From assembly GCA_902785575.1 (NCBI GenBank), contig CACZZF010000012.1, positions 191,790 to 255,789 on the forward strand: DNA of 64,000 nucleotides. Direction: 5' to 3'. Each line of letters opens with the position of its first letter. The first letter of the stretch is position 1. The stretch comes from an uncultured Bacteroidia bacterium. Lineage in GTDB: Bacteria > Bacteroidota > Bacteroidia > Bacteroidales > UBA932. The notes beneath the pieces are model-generated. The model ran no database searches. It was not told where the DNA came from and was given only the letters and a program-made list of their open reading frames with translations. Positions 25,001 to 33,881 of this stretch are shown here, in pieces. The translations under genes and the position numbers were made by a program.

Positions 25001-26707
25001 TTAATAGCCTTCATTCTGGCTGAGGTTGGAATTAGCCTGGCGCTCACTGGCCGGAATCGGGAACAGCGCCCTGTAGGAATCAACATCCTTTCCATCCTTG
25101 GTCTCGCCCTTCCACTGCCAATTATAGCCGGAAGTGAACTTACCGAAACGGATAAGGTCGCTGCGTCGCCAGCACTCCTGATAGAGCTCGCGTCCTCTTT
25201 CATCAAGGATCTCGTCAAGATTAAGGGAAGACACAGTGGGTATGCCGGCCCTGGTCCTGACCTGGTTGAAAGCGGAGAGGCCGTCGATTGAAGCTCCACG
25301 AGCTTGGCACTCAGCGGCCATAAGGAGGACGTCGGCGTAGCGCATCATCGGGAAGTCGGTGTTGACGAAACTAGGATTGTTCCATGTGTCATTATCCTTG
25401 TCATAGACCATATTGGGAATCTCCCCGGTACTGGTCACGTTGCGGAACTTCTGGAAGCCATAGCCATACTTGAAGTTGCCGATATCCTCGATGCTCTTCT
25501 CCTGGATATTATCCTTGCGGGCTGTGGCTTTCGCATCGCGAAGAGCCTTGCACTCGTCGTTGTACTTGTCATCCTTCTTAAGCTTGGCGATCTTTTCCTC
25601 GGAGTCTCCCCTCTGCTCGGGAGTCTCAGGCATGGCCTCGACATCAGCAGTGGATTTCGCGGTGTCATAGAGGAGATTCCTGGAATCACCGGCAGCAAAC
25701 TTGTCCGCGAACTCAGGAGTGGTGCGCACACCGCCCCATCCAGAGGAAATCCCCATATAATTGACACTCATAGTACCACCAGTGGAGGCGAATACCAAGT
25801 AGTTGGTCGCACCATAGCTTTGGGTATAGAGACCGTCCTGCTGGACTGCGAAGATGATCTCGTCAGTGCACTTGTCGTTGTCGGCAAGGAACAGCTCCTG
25901 GTAATTGCCGTGGAGACTGTATCCATCATCCATGAGATCCTTCAGCAGATCAGCGCACTCGTTCCACTTGGCAGTGCCGGTATAGACCTGGGCGCCAAGG
26001 TAAAGCTTGGCAAGAAGGAACTTGGCGGCACCCATTCCGACATGGCCATAAACCACTGAATTCCTCTCAGGGAGTTTTCCGTTGGCAATGACATCCTTGA
26101 GTTCAGACTCGACGTAGTTGAACAGGTCAGCCCTCGAAATTTCCTCAGGGGTGATACCCACCTGCGAGTTCTCGTCAGCGAAAGGCATCTTGCCGAAATT
26201 ATCGATTCCGTGGAAGTAAGCGATGGCGCGAAGCACACGGGCCTCGTCAATATAACGGGAGGTGTCGAAACCATCAAACTTCTTCGCCTCACGGATAAAC
26301 TCGTTGGCGGCGGAGACCTGCATCAGGATCCTGGAGTAGAAAGCGTAGATGAAGGTGTCGTCGGTGGTCCAGTTCATATAGTGGAAGTTCTTGATGGTCT
26401 GGTCGTTCCATCCGCAGACACTCTCATCTGTCGTTAGCTCGCTGTGGTGGTACAGACCGCGGATGTACTGAGACGCTCCACCGTCAAGACCGGAGATCGA
26501 AGGATCGCCGTTGGGGCCGTAATATCCGGAAGTCGCGAAACCAAGATAGACTCCGGAAATGTAATTGTCCATAGCCTGCTGGCTTGTGAGGACACGCTCA
26601 GCGGTGTCTGTGCTAGGGTCAATAGGGGTCACGTTCAGATCACCCACGCAGGAAGACATGGCGGCAGCGGCCGCGATGGTTCCGAGAATATAATATATCT
26701 TTTTCAT
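25001..26707 (-). CDS. susD: SusD-family starch-binding outer-membrane lipoprotein
   Basis: Binds the glycan at the lid of the SusC transporter. The 568-aa protein has a lipoprotein signal (AAAAAMSSC) and the SusD/RagB fold signature. An N-terminal helical part carries ARVLRAIAYFHGIDNFG and a C-terminal block carries YADVLLMAAECQARG, DGLSAFNQVRTRAG and ELYQECWRRSDLIRFGKF. It ends in the family-typical LFPIPASERQANSNLSQNEGY. It lies 14 bp after susC, in the starch operon. Confidence 0.95.
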   Translation of the reverse strand: MKKIYYILGTIAAAAAMSSCVGDLNVTPIDPSTDTAERVLTSQQAMDNYISGVYLGFATSGYYGPNGDPSISGLDGGASQYIRGLYHHSELTTDESVCGWNDQTIKNFHYMNWTTDDTFIYAFYSRILMQVSAANEFIREAKKFDGFDTSRYIDEARVLRAIAYFHGIDNFGKMPFADENSQVGITPEEISRADLFNYVESELKDVIANGKLPERNSVVYGHVGMGAAKFLLAKLYLGAQVYTGTAKWNECADLLKDLMDDGYSLHGNYQELFLADNDKCTDEIIFAVQQDGLYTQSYGATNYLVFASTGGTMSVNYMGISSGWGGVRTTPEFADKFAAGDSRNLLYDTAKSTADVEAMPETPEQRGDSEEKIAKLKKDDKYNDECKALRDAKATARKDNIQEKSIEDIGNFKYGYGFQKFRNVTSTGEIPNMVYDKDNDTWNNPSFVNTDFPMMRYADVLLMAAECQARGASIDGLSAFNQVRTRAGIPTVSSLNLDEILDERGRELYQECWRRSDLIRFGKFTSGYNWQWKGETKDGKDVDSYRALFPIPASERQANSNLSQNEGY

Positions 26708-26721
26708 ATTCCTGCCCTTTA

Positions 26722-29691
26722 TTAGAAGTTAAGCTTAAGACCGACCACATAGGTACGCGGACGTGGATAGACGGTTCCGTCAATCCCGCCGAAGACCTCA
26801 GGGTCTATGCCGGAGTACTTGGTAAAGGTGCAGATGTTCTGCACGGTTCCGAAGATATTTAGAGAAGCGCTTCTGTCAGCGTTAATATTGAACAACTTCG
26901 GGAAAGTGTACCCAAGAGTGAAGTTGTCAAGCTTCAGGAATGAGCCGTCCTCCAGATAGTAGTCAGAGTGGTACTGAGCCTGGGTGAACATCGACTTAGT
27001 CGCGGAAGAAACCCTGTTGCTCACGAAACCGTTGGTCCAGAGGTCAGCCAGCATCTCAGTGTCGGATGCGACGTTGTTGTACACCCAGTTGCCGATGGCA
27101 GCGTGTCCTGAAAGGGCGGCTGTCCAGTTCTTCCATGTGAAATTGGTGTTGAATCCAAAGGTGTAGTCAGCGTCGGGCTTCCTGGTAAGGTACTTGTCAT
27201 CAGCAGTGATCTGGCCATCGTTGTTACGATCCACATACACGCCGTTGATAGGGTTGCCATCCTTGTCATATACCTGCTGATAGAGGTAATAAGAGAGCAT
27301 CGGATAACCCACCTGGATCATCTGGACGTTGTTTCCGGTACCTCCGGAGATTCCGCCTTTCTCGATACCGGTGGCGTTCTCGTCTGAAGCGGTCAGCTTC
27401 GTGACCTTATTGTTGTTGTAGGCCATGTTGACACCAGCGGTCCAGCTCATATCCTTGGTCTCGATCAGGACACCGTTCAGATCGATCTCGAATCCCTTGT
27501 TGGTCATCGTTCCGATGTTGGTGTTGAGGTAGTTGGACAAGTTGGAGAGGCCGGGAACAGGGATGTAGTTGAGGATGTCCCTGGTGTCCCTCTGATAGAC
27601 GTCAGCGCTTAGGCGGAGCCTGTCATTCCAGAATCCGAGGTCAAGACCTGCGTTGTAAGTCGTGGTTGTCTCCCACTTGAGGTCAGCGCTATATTCCAGA
27701 GCGACGATCGGAGCGGAGTAATTATTGCCGTTCACGAAATAGTAGGAACCGGGAGTATTGATGATCAAGAACTTGGCAAAGGTATCATAGTAACCTCCGA
27801 CTTCCTGCTGGCCGGTCTCACCCCAGCTGAGGCGGACCTTGGCGGTGGAGAGCTTTTCAACACCCTTCATGAAAGGCTCGTTCTTGATGTTCCAAGCGAA
27901 AGCCACGGAAGGGAATATACCCCATTTGTGGTTCTGGAAACGGGAAGTTCCGTCAGCTCGTAGAGTGGCCGTGAGAAGGTACCTGTCGGCGAACCCATAA
28001 TTCATACGGCCGAAGAAGGAGATAAGGTAAAGCTCACCCTTCCCCTCAGTGTTCTTCATCTCGAACTTGTCAGCGATCCTGTACTGGTAAGTGTGGTTGT
28101 TGTTCCAGAAATGCTGCCATGAATAACCTGCCATGAGGTCAACATTATGCTTCTTGGCGAAGGTCTTGTTGTAGTCGGCGTAGAACTCAAGGGTCGTGTT
28201 GCGACGGGTATAATCATAATCAGTGTGCGAACCGCCACCAGACTCTGTCTTGTCGTGGAATGAGAACTCCGAACCCTGCGCGACTTCCCTGACTCCGTCA
28301 GACTTGGCCCAGTCAATACCAAGGTTGAGGTTGAGCCTCAAGTCCTCGAAGCCGTGGACTTTGTAGTCAAACTGAGTATTGCCGATGAAACGGTAAGAAT
28401 CAGCGTAATCCTGCGAAGAGGCGAGGACGCCGACCGGGTTCATTGTCGCCATGGTATTGATGACACCAGAGGCGTCGTACCAGGTTGTGTAGCCATTAAG
28501 ACCACTTGGGTTGTAGACAGGCTTGGTGGGATCAAAATGGTTGGCCGCACCGATGGCGCTCTGATTGGCGTAGTTGTTCTTCGCATAAGTTCCCTTGCCG
28601 TTCATATTGACGGTGAGGTGATTGTCGAAGAAGGTCGGAGAGAGGTTGAGGGAAAGGGTTCCCCTGTCCATCTTTGAGCCTTTCAGCGTACCGTTCTGGC
28701 TGGTATAGCCACCGGAAACGCGGTAAGGGAGGAAGCTGCCGATACGTCCATTGAGACTCACGTTGCCATCATAGGTCTGGGCAGTGTGGTAGATCTCCTT
28801 CTGCCAGTCGGTATTGTCGTTTCCGAGAGCGGCCTCAGCGGCGGAGTTCTCACCGTAGAATTCCCTGATGAGGCTACGGATGCCGTCAGCGTCCAGAAGA
28901 TCATTGTACTTCGCGATGGTGTTGACGGAAGTTGTGAAGTCAACAGCGATGTTGGGAATCTTGGAAGCGGTCTTGGAACCCTTCTTGGTGGTGATCACGA
29001 TAACACCGTTGGAAGCCCTGGAACCGTAGATGGCGGTAGCGGAAGCGTCCTTGAGCACTGAGAAGCTCTCGATGTCCTCGGGGTTGATAGACGACAGAGG
29101 GTCTGACATTCCGGAGATACCGTCATTGGAGACTGGCAGGCCGTCGATAACGATCAAAGGGTCGTTGGAAGCGTTGATGGAAGCGCCACCACGGATACGG
29201 ATGGTCGCACCGGAGCCCGGCATACCGCTTCCCTGGGTGACGACGACACCTGCGCTCTTACCCCTCAAGAGATCGGCAGGAGTCGTGATGACACCCTTGT
29301 TGATCTCATCTGCCTTCACGGTAGCGACCGATCCGGTCATGTCACTCTTCTTGACGGTACCATAGCCGATGACAACGACCTCGTCTAGGAACTCTCCGTC
29401 CTCAACCAGGGTCACCTGCGCGGGAACCTCAGAAGCTTTGAATGTCTGGGTCGTGTAACCGATGCAGCTTATCACCACAACGGCGTCAGGACCTTTGACA
29501 TTCAGGAGGAAGTCACCGTCGAGGCCAGTGGAAGTGCCGTTCGTCGTGCCCTGCTCCATTACAGTGGCTCCGATGACCGGTCCAAGCGCGTCGACCACGA
29601 CTCCCTTGACCTGGTATCCGCCCTGGGCGGACACAGTTGTGGCGGTGAGGCAAAGCAGCAACACCGTCACGGCAGTCATAATCCTTTTCAT
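26722..29691 (-). CDS. susC: SusC-family TonB-dependent outer-membrane transporter
   Basis: Imports malto-oligosaccharides through the outer membrane with SusD as lid. The 989-aa protein begins with a Sec signal (LLLCLTATTVSAQ). A CarboxypepD_reg-like domain (VKGVVVDALGPVIGATV) and the TonB-box region DEVVVIGYGTVKKSDMTGS follow. Next come the plug (RGKSAGVVVTQGSGMPGSG, ASATAIYGSRASNGVI) and the beta barrel ending RPRTYVVGLKLNF. ATG 29691 starts the signal peptide; the ORF extends ten codons upstream without support. It follows the MFS permease by 38 bp. Confidence 0.96.
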   Translation of the reverse strand: MKRIMTAVTVLLLCLTATTVSAQGGYQVKGVVVDALGPVIGATVMEQGTTNGTSTGLDGDFLLNVKGPDAVVVISCIGYTTQTFKASEVPAQVTLVEDGEFLDEVVVIGYGTVKKSDMTGSVATVKADEINKGVITTPADLLRGKSAGVVVTQGSGMPGSGATIRIRGGASINASNDPLIVIDGLPVSNDGISGMSDPLSSINPEDIESFSVLKDASATAIYGSRASNGVIVITTKKGSKTASKIPNIAVDFTTSVNTIAKYNDLLDADGIRSLIREFYGENSAAEAALGNDNTDWQKEIYHTAQTYDGNVSLNGRIGSFLPYRVSGGYTSQNGTLKGSKMDRGTLSLNLSPTFFDNHLTVNMNGKGTYAKNNYANQSAIGAANHFDPTKPVYNPSGLNGYTTWYDASGVINTMATMNPVGVLASSQDYADSYRFIGNTQFDYKVHGFEDLRLNLNLGIDWAKSDGVREVAQGSEFSFHDKTESGGGSHTDYDYTRRNTTLEFYADYNKTFAKKHNVDLMAGYSWQHFWNNNHTYQYRIADKFEMKNTEGKGELYLISFFGRMNYGFADRYLLTATLRADGTSRFQNHKWGIFPSVAFAWNIKNEPFMKGVEKLSTAKVRLSWGETGQQEVGGYYDTFAKFLIINTPGSYYFVNGNNYSAPIVALEYSADLKWETTTTYNAGLDLGFWNDRLRLSADVYQRDTRDILNYIPVPGLSNLSNYLNTNIGTMTNKGFEIDLNGVLIETKDMSWTAGVNMAYNNNKVTKLTASDENATGIEKGGISGGTGNNVQMIQVGYPMLSYYLYQQVYDKDGNPINGVYVDRNNDGQITADDKYLTRKPDADYTFGFNTNFTWKNWTAALSGHAAIGNWVYNNVASDTEMLADLWTNGFVSNRVSSATKSMFTQAQYHSDYYLEDGSFLKLDNFTLGYTFPKLFNINADRSASLNIFGTVQNICTFTKYSGIDPEVFGGIDGTVYPRPRTYVVGLKLNF

Positions 29692-29729
29692 GCTTTTGAT
29701 TTTGTTGTAATATAAAGTCATATTGAATA

Positions 29730-31070
29730 TCAGTCGTTCACACGTTTCTCCTCGACCAGACGCACACTAATGGCGCCCAGGACAAGGAGCACTCCGGCGA
29801 TAATCATCATATTCCCTTGAACACCGCCACAGAGTTTGAGAACGACTCCGCCGAGGGCGGCCGCCACGATCTGAGGCAGGCAAATGGTGCAATTGAACAA
29901 TCCTAGATAGCTTCCCATGTGCTCACCATGAAGAGAGTTGGTCAGCAGGGTGAAAGGCAGGGCCAACATGGCAGCCCAAGCCGCTCCGATCAGGAAGTAG
30001 GAGAGGAACAGCAAATACTGGTTGTGGACAAAGGCCACGGAGATGAAGCCGACCGCTCCCAGAAGCAGGCTCACTACGTAAGCCAGTCTCAAAGACTTGA
30101 ATTTGGGAATCACAATGGCCCAGAGGATAGAACCAACGGCCTGGATGGCGAACACGACGCCTACCCAGTTACCGGCGGCCTGGTATCCCTCGGACGCGGT
30201 GTCAGTGGCATTCCAACAATTGGCTGCGATAGTGCCGTTGGAATATGTCCACATGTACATGAAAGCGGCCCAGCAGAAGAACTGCACGAGACCGACAGTC
30301 CAGAAGGTCTTGGGGGCATGGAGAAGAAGCTTGAACAGTCCTTCCTTGTTTGCCGTATCGTCAGATGCCTTGGCAGGGTCAATCCCATGAAACTCAGCAT
30401 ATTCCTGAGGGTTCATCTCTTTGACTTTCATGAAAGTGTACAACACGCAGGCGATCAGGATGGCGGCTCCGCAATAGAAGCTCCAGATCACTGACGGAGG
30501 TATCTGACCCTTCGGAGCCGTGTTGGCTATTCCGATCCAGGTGAAGAAAATCGGGAAGAGATATCCAACAAGGCTTCCGGCGTTGCACAGAAGTGACTGG
30601 ATGGAATATGCCTCGGTCTTCTGTTCCTCTGTGACCATGTCACCCACCATCATCTTGAACGGCTGCATCGCCACGTTGATGGAAGTGTCGAGGAAAACCA
30701 GCGAGAATAGACCGAACCACATCGCCCCGTTAAGGCCGAGAAGTAACTTGGTGGAGAAGTTAAGGCTGCCAGCATTAGGCAGGAAAGCCATAACAAGCAC
30801 GGCTACGAGGGCGCCGACGAGAAGATAAGGCTTCCTGCGGCCCATTTTACACCATGTCCGGTCAGAGTATTTCCCGATCAAGGGCTGGACAATCATTCCC
30901 ATCAGAGGGGGAAGGATCCAGAAGAAACTAAGCTGATGAGGATCAGCTCCCAACGTAGCGAAAATACGGCTGATGTTGGCGCTCTGGAGGGCGTACGCTA
31001 TCTGCACGCCGAAGAACCCGAAACTCAGGTTCCACATATCCCAGAATGTAAGTTTTCTCTTGTTTTGCAT
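29730..31070 (-). CDS. MFS sugar transporter (maltose permease type, SLC45/GPH-like)
   Basis: A 446-aa inner-membrane carrier with about 12 transmembrane segments. LSFGFFGVQIAYALQSANISRIF, the Asp-containing loop KYSDRTWCKMGRRKPYLL and the VFLDTSINVAMQPFKMMVGD segment are typical of sugar:cation or sugar:proton symporters of the maltose/sucrose group. As the first gene of the starch operon it probably carries maltose or maltodextrins from periplasm to cytoplasm. Promoter box at 31107-31114. Confidence 0.9.
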   Translation of the reverse strand: MQNKRKLTFWDMWNLSFGFFGVQIAYALQSANISRIFATLGADPHQLSFFWILPPLMGMIVQPLIGKYSDRTWCKMGRRKPYLLVGALVAVLVMAFLPNAGSLNFSTKLLLGLNGAMWFGLFSLVFLDTSINVAMQPFKMMVGDMVTEEQKTEAYSIQSLLCNAGSLVGYLFPIFFTWIGIANTAPKGQIPPSVIWSFYCGAAILIACVLYTFMKVKEMNPQEYAEFHGIDPAKASDDTANKEGLFKLLLHAPKTFWTVGLVQFFCWAAFMYMWTYSNGTIAANCWNATDTASEGYQAAGNWVGVVFAIQAVGSILWAIVIPKFKSLRLAYVVSLLLGAVGFISVAFVHNQYLLFLSYFLIGAAWAAMLALPFTLLTNSLHGEHMGSYLGLFNCTICLPQIVAAALGGVVLKLCGGVQGNMMIIAGVLLVLGAISVRLVEEKRVND

Positions 31071-31106
31071 ATCGGTTGGTTATTACGTTTCGCGTTGAAA
31101 TACGGT

Positions 31107-31114
31107 CAAATATA
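31107..31114 (-). promoter_or_regulatory. -7 promoter element of the starch operon
   Basis: Minus-strand TATATTTG lies 36 bp before the permease ATG. No TTG is seen at the -33 distance, which would suit a promoter that depends on an activator. Confidence 0.5.
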
Positions 31115-31228
31115 GCTCAAATACTTATATTTAAAATAAAGAGAAGGATGAACCGCGGGAAAAAGGGGATGAAATGACAGGATTTGTTGATGAACTGAAC
31201 GTTTTTTTTCATAAATTGCGGAATCTAG

Positions 31229-32368
31229 ATGAGACAGGTACGGACATCCATAATCATCCATGGCTTCGCGCTACTGCACGTTGCCGGAGCCATTTTGTGC
31301 CGCCTCGGAGGCATCAGCGACGACCTTATCCTGACATCTCTGACGATATTCCTGATAGTGATCCTATGCTTGAGATATCGCCAAAGTGTGGAGTTCAGCG
31401 CCACTGTAATCATAATCGCCAACATAGTTGGATTCCTGATGGGGAAAGGGATAGCCGCGTTCGTGAGCGTATTCGTGAGTCACCAACTTCTCTCCCCCGC
31501 GATCGCCACCTTCACGACCACCGAGACCATCGGCTGGGGACTCGCCCTCTTCTTGAAGCAATACTCAAGTCATTCAAGCTCACAGCGAAAGACGACTTCA
31601 AAGGAGATCACATGGTTGGTTATAGCGATCGCTATCGTGCTGGCTTTAAGGTTCGTCATAAAGATGTTCAGCTCCACGATTTTCAGTGGGGAATTCCTTC
31701 TTGGCTCTGTCGCCTTGATGGCAGCGATCCTGATCTATTCGGTCATATATATGGTCGAATATGCCATCGCCGCCAGACGCCAGGCCGAAAAGGAAAGAGA
31801 CCGCGCGGAACTCGCCAAGTTCCAGTACCTCAACCTAAAGCAACAGGTCAACCCGCATTTCCTCTTCAACTCACTGAACATCCTGGACGCCCTGGTACTT
31901 GACGGGAAAGACGAGGAGGCCAGCGAGTATATCCATAAACTCGCGGGCATCTACCGCTACATGCTTAAAAACGAGAATGAGAGCACCGTTCCTTTGAGGG
32001 ACGAGATGACTTACGTCCGCATGTATCTCGACCTTTTGAAAGTACGTTTCCAGGACGGTCTGGTTGTCGGGATATCCATACCGGAAGAAGATTTGGCCAA
32101 AGCGGTGATACCTTGCTCCGTGCAGCTCCTTGTGGAGAATGCCACAAAGCATAACGCTGTCAGTCCTGATAATCCTTTGAAAGTGGATATAATCTCTGAC
32201 GGCGAGACTCTGACTGTCACTAACAATTTGATCCCAAGGGTTTCCCCTTCCCAGTCCAGTGGTCTGGGACTCAATTATATACGAGAGCAATACAATGAAA
32301 GGTCACCCAAAAGCGTGGAAATCATCCGCACTGACCAGAATTACACAGTAAAACTCCCTCTGCTATGA
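31229..32368 (+). CDS. Sensor histidine kinase, LytS/YehU (His_kinase) family
   Basis: A 379-aa membrane kinase with about five or six hydrophobic segments in residues 5-185. A short cytoplasmic coiled stretch (AARRQAEKERDRAELAKFQ) follows, then the His_kinase motif QQVNPHFLFNSLN with phospho-acceptor His210. The ATP-binding N-box is LLVENATKHN and the G-box is SGLGLNYI. The ligand is unknown and no large periplasmic sensor domain is present. The stop overlaps the start of the LytTR regulator (ATGA), so the two are translationally coupled. It is transcribed away from the starch operon. Confidence 0.93.
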   Translation: MRQVRTSIIIHGFALLHVAGAILCRLGGISDDLILTSLTIFLIVILCLRYRQSVEFSATVIIIANIVGFLMGKGIAAFVSVFVSHQLLSPAIATFTTTETIGWGLALFLKQYSSHSSSQRKTTSKEITWLVIAIAIVLALRFVIKMFSSTIFSGEFLLGSVALMAAILIYSVIYMVEYAIAARRQAEKERDRAELAKFQYLNLKQQVNPHFLFNSLNILDALVLDGKDEEASEYIHKLAGIYRYMLKNENESTVPLRDEMTYVRMYLDLLKVRFQDGLVVGISIPEEDLAKAVIPCSVQLLVENATKHNAVSPDNPLKVDIISDGETLTVTNNLIPRVSPSQSSGLGLNYIREQYNERSPKSVEIIRTDQNYTVKLPLL

Positions 32369-33144
32369 AAGTCCTGATCATCGAAGACGAACTTATGGCC
32401 CGCAAAAGCCTGGAAAAGACCCTCGGAAGGAACTTCCCCGATATAGAGATCATCGGTGAATGCGGATCAGTGAAAGAGTCTGTGGAGTGGCTCACCGCAC
32501 ATGGAGACGAAGCGGACACCATTTTCATGGATGTGGAGCTGTCTGACGGGATTTGTTTCGAGATATTCCGGCAGGTGGAAGTCAAGGCCCATGTGGTGAT
32601 GACAACCGCCTATGACAACTACGCCGTCAAAGCATTCGAGGCCGGATCTGTAGACTACCTTTTGAAACCAATCGACCTGGGACCGCTTACAAGAGCGGTT
32701 GAGCGCTGCCGTCAACCTGTCGGAAACGGGATTCCCGATGTTGAGAAAATTCTTGCCGCCCTTGGCAAGGCCAAACGGGATAAGGAATTCAAAGAGCGCT
32801 TCCTGGTCTACCTTAACGACAGGATTGTACCCGTAAAAACTGAAGATGTCGCCTTTTTCTATTCGGAAGACAAGAACAACCATGCCGTCACCAATGACGG
32901 TACAGTCTACATTGTCGACAGCACGATGGATAGCATCATGAATGGGCTTGATCCCGAACGTTTCTTCAGGATATCAAGGAGTTGCATTGTCGCCAAAGAA
33001 TCTGTTGAGAGTGTCACAAAACTGCTTGGTGGCAGACTCCGGATCACATCAAAGGTTATTCCTTCTATTAATATTGGACCCGAGCCCGATCTCACTGTCA
33101 GCCGTTCCCGGAGTGAGGAGTTTCTCCAATGGCTCGAGGACTAA
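32365..33144 (+). CDS. LytTR-family response regulator
   Basis: A 259-aa DNA-binding regulator. The receiver domain has the acidic pocket E7-D8-E9, phospho-acceptor Asp56 (FMDVELSDG), Thr80/81 and Lys101 (LLKPID). The C-terminal LytTR domain (about 150-259) shows VAFFYSEDKNNHAVTNDGTVYIVDSTMD, FFRISRSCIVAKESVESV and an SRSRSEEFLQWL end. It pairs with the overlapping LytS-type kinase. Targets are not visible; the divergent starch operon and the nearby SusCD pair are the obvious candidates. The last 47 bp overlap the convergent methyltransferase gene. Confidence 0.94.
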   Translation: MKVLIIEDELMARKSLEKTLGRNFPDIEIIGECGSVKESVEWLTAHGDEADTIFMDVELSDGICFEIFRQVEVKAHVVMTTAYDNYAVKAFEAGSVDYLLKPIDLGPLTRAVERCRQPVGNGIPDVEKILAALGKAKRDKEFKERFLVYLNDRIVPVKTEDVAFFYSEDKNNHAVTNDGTVYIVDSTMDSIMNGLDPERFFRISRSCIVAKESVESVTKLLGGRLRITSKVIPSINIGPEPDLTVSRSRSEEFLQWLED

Positions 33145-33706
33145 GTCTCCCCAGGGTGAATTGCCACAAAACCACACCGATAGCGACAGACACGTTCAAA
33201 GAGTGCTTTGTGCCGAATTGAGGAATCTCCAACGAGAAATCAGACGCATCCACCACTTCCTGACTAACTCCATCCACTTCATTTCCGAATATGAAAGCGT
33301 ACTTACTGTCCCCTGAGCCTGCCGAAGGGGCGGTCCCTGAGCTTGTCGAAGGGTTGAACTTCTCCAGACTGACCGAATTGATTGTCTGCTCGACGCTCAC
33401 GACAGTGTAACCCTCTGACTTCAACTTATTTACAACATCCAACGTGCTCCCAGAATACTCCCATGGCACACTCTCTTCCGCACCAAGTGCGGTTTTACGT
33501 ATCTCAGCTGAAGGAGGAGTCGCGCAAATCCCACATAGCCATAATTTGTCCGCCTTAAAGGAATCGCATGTCCGGAATGCCGATCCGACGTTATGAGCGC
33601 TACGGATATTGTCCAAAATGACAACCATTCCTATATCAGGACCACTCTTATATTCCTCGGCGCTTAACCTTTCCAATTCTATGTTCAAAAGCTTTCTTAG
33701 TTTCAT
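33098..33706 (-). CDS. TrmH/SpoU-family RNA 2'-O-methyltransferase with repeat-derived insert
   Basis: SPOUT-class SAM-dependent RNA methyltransferase, 202 aa. Motif 1 is NIRSAHNVGSAFRTCD, motif 2 is FIFGNEVDGVSQEVVDASD and motif 3 is IPQFGTKHSLNVSVAIGVVLW, which builds the SAM-binding knot. Between VSLEKF and KYAFIFGNE lie about 17 Ser/Thr/Gly/Pro-rich residues (NPSTSSGTAPSAGSGDS) encoded by two REP-like copies at 33311-33353. The C-terminal tail (LGRLSPRAIGETPHSGNG) is read across the 3' end of the convergent LytTR gene. Whether tRNA or rRNA is the target is unknown. Confidence 0.9.
   Translation of the reverse strand: MKLRKLLNIELERLSAEEYKSGPDIGMVVILDNIRSAHNVGSAFRTCDSFKADKLWLCGICATPPSAEIRKTALGAEESVPWEYSGSTLDVVNKLKSEGYTVVSVEQTINSVSLEKFNPSTSSGTAPSAGSGDSKYAFIFGNEVDGVSQEVVDASDFSLEIPQFGTKHSLNVSVAIGVVLWQFTLGRLSPRAIGETPHSGNG
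33311..33353. repeat. REP-like repeat, family II, two copies inside the trmH-like gene
   Basis: CCCTGAGCCTGCCGAAGGG and, from 33335, CCCTGAGCTTGTCGAAGGG are two 19-bp near-copies separated by GCGGT. They lie inside the coding sequence and keep its frame. Confidence 0.85.
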
Positions 33707-33881
33707 CTTTTTTGTATAAAAAGGCGCATTAATTACGAATTATAATTTTTAACGGTTTAATACAAAAATAGTCATTATTTCCCTCAGAAACTTGAAAATA
33801 CGGAATAATTTGTCTAAATTGCCAAAGTTTTTAACTATTGGGACAATTATCATTCATTACACACTGATAAATTAATCCATT
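33707..33881. promoter_or_regulatory. Intergenic leader region of the second SusC gene
   Basis: An AT-rich 175-bp divergent region. The best promoter candidate on the plus strand is TTG (33792-33794), a 20-base spacer and TAAATTG (33815-33821), one base short of the -7 consensus. This leaves a leader of about 60 bases. No ORF or tRNA is seen. Confidence 0.35.
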
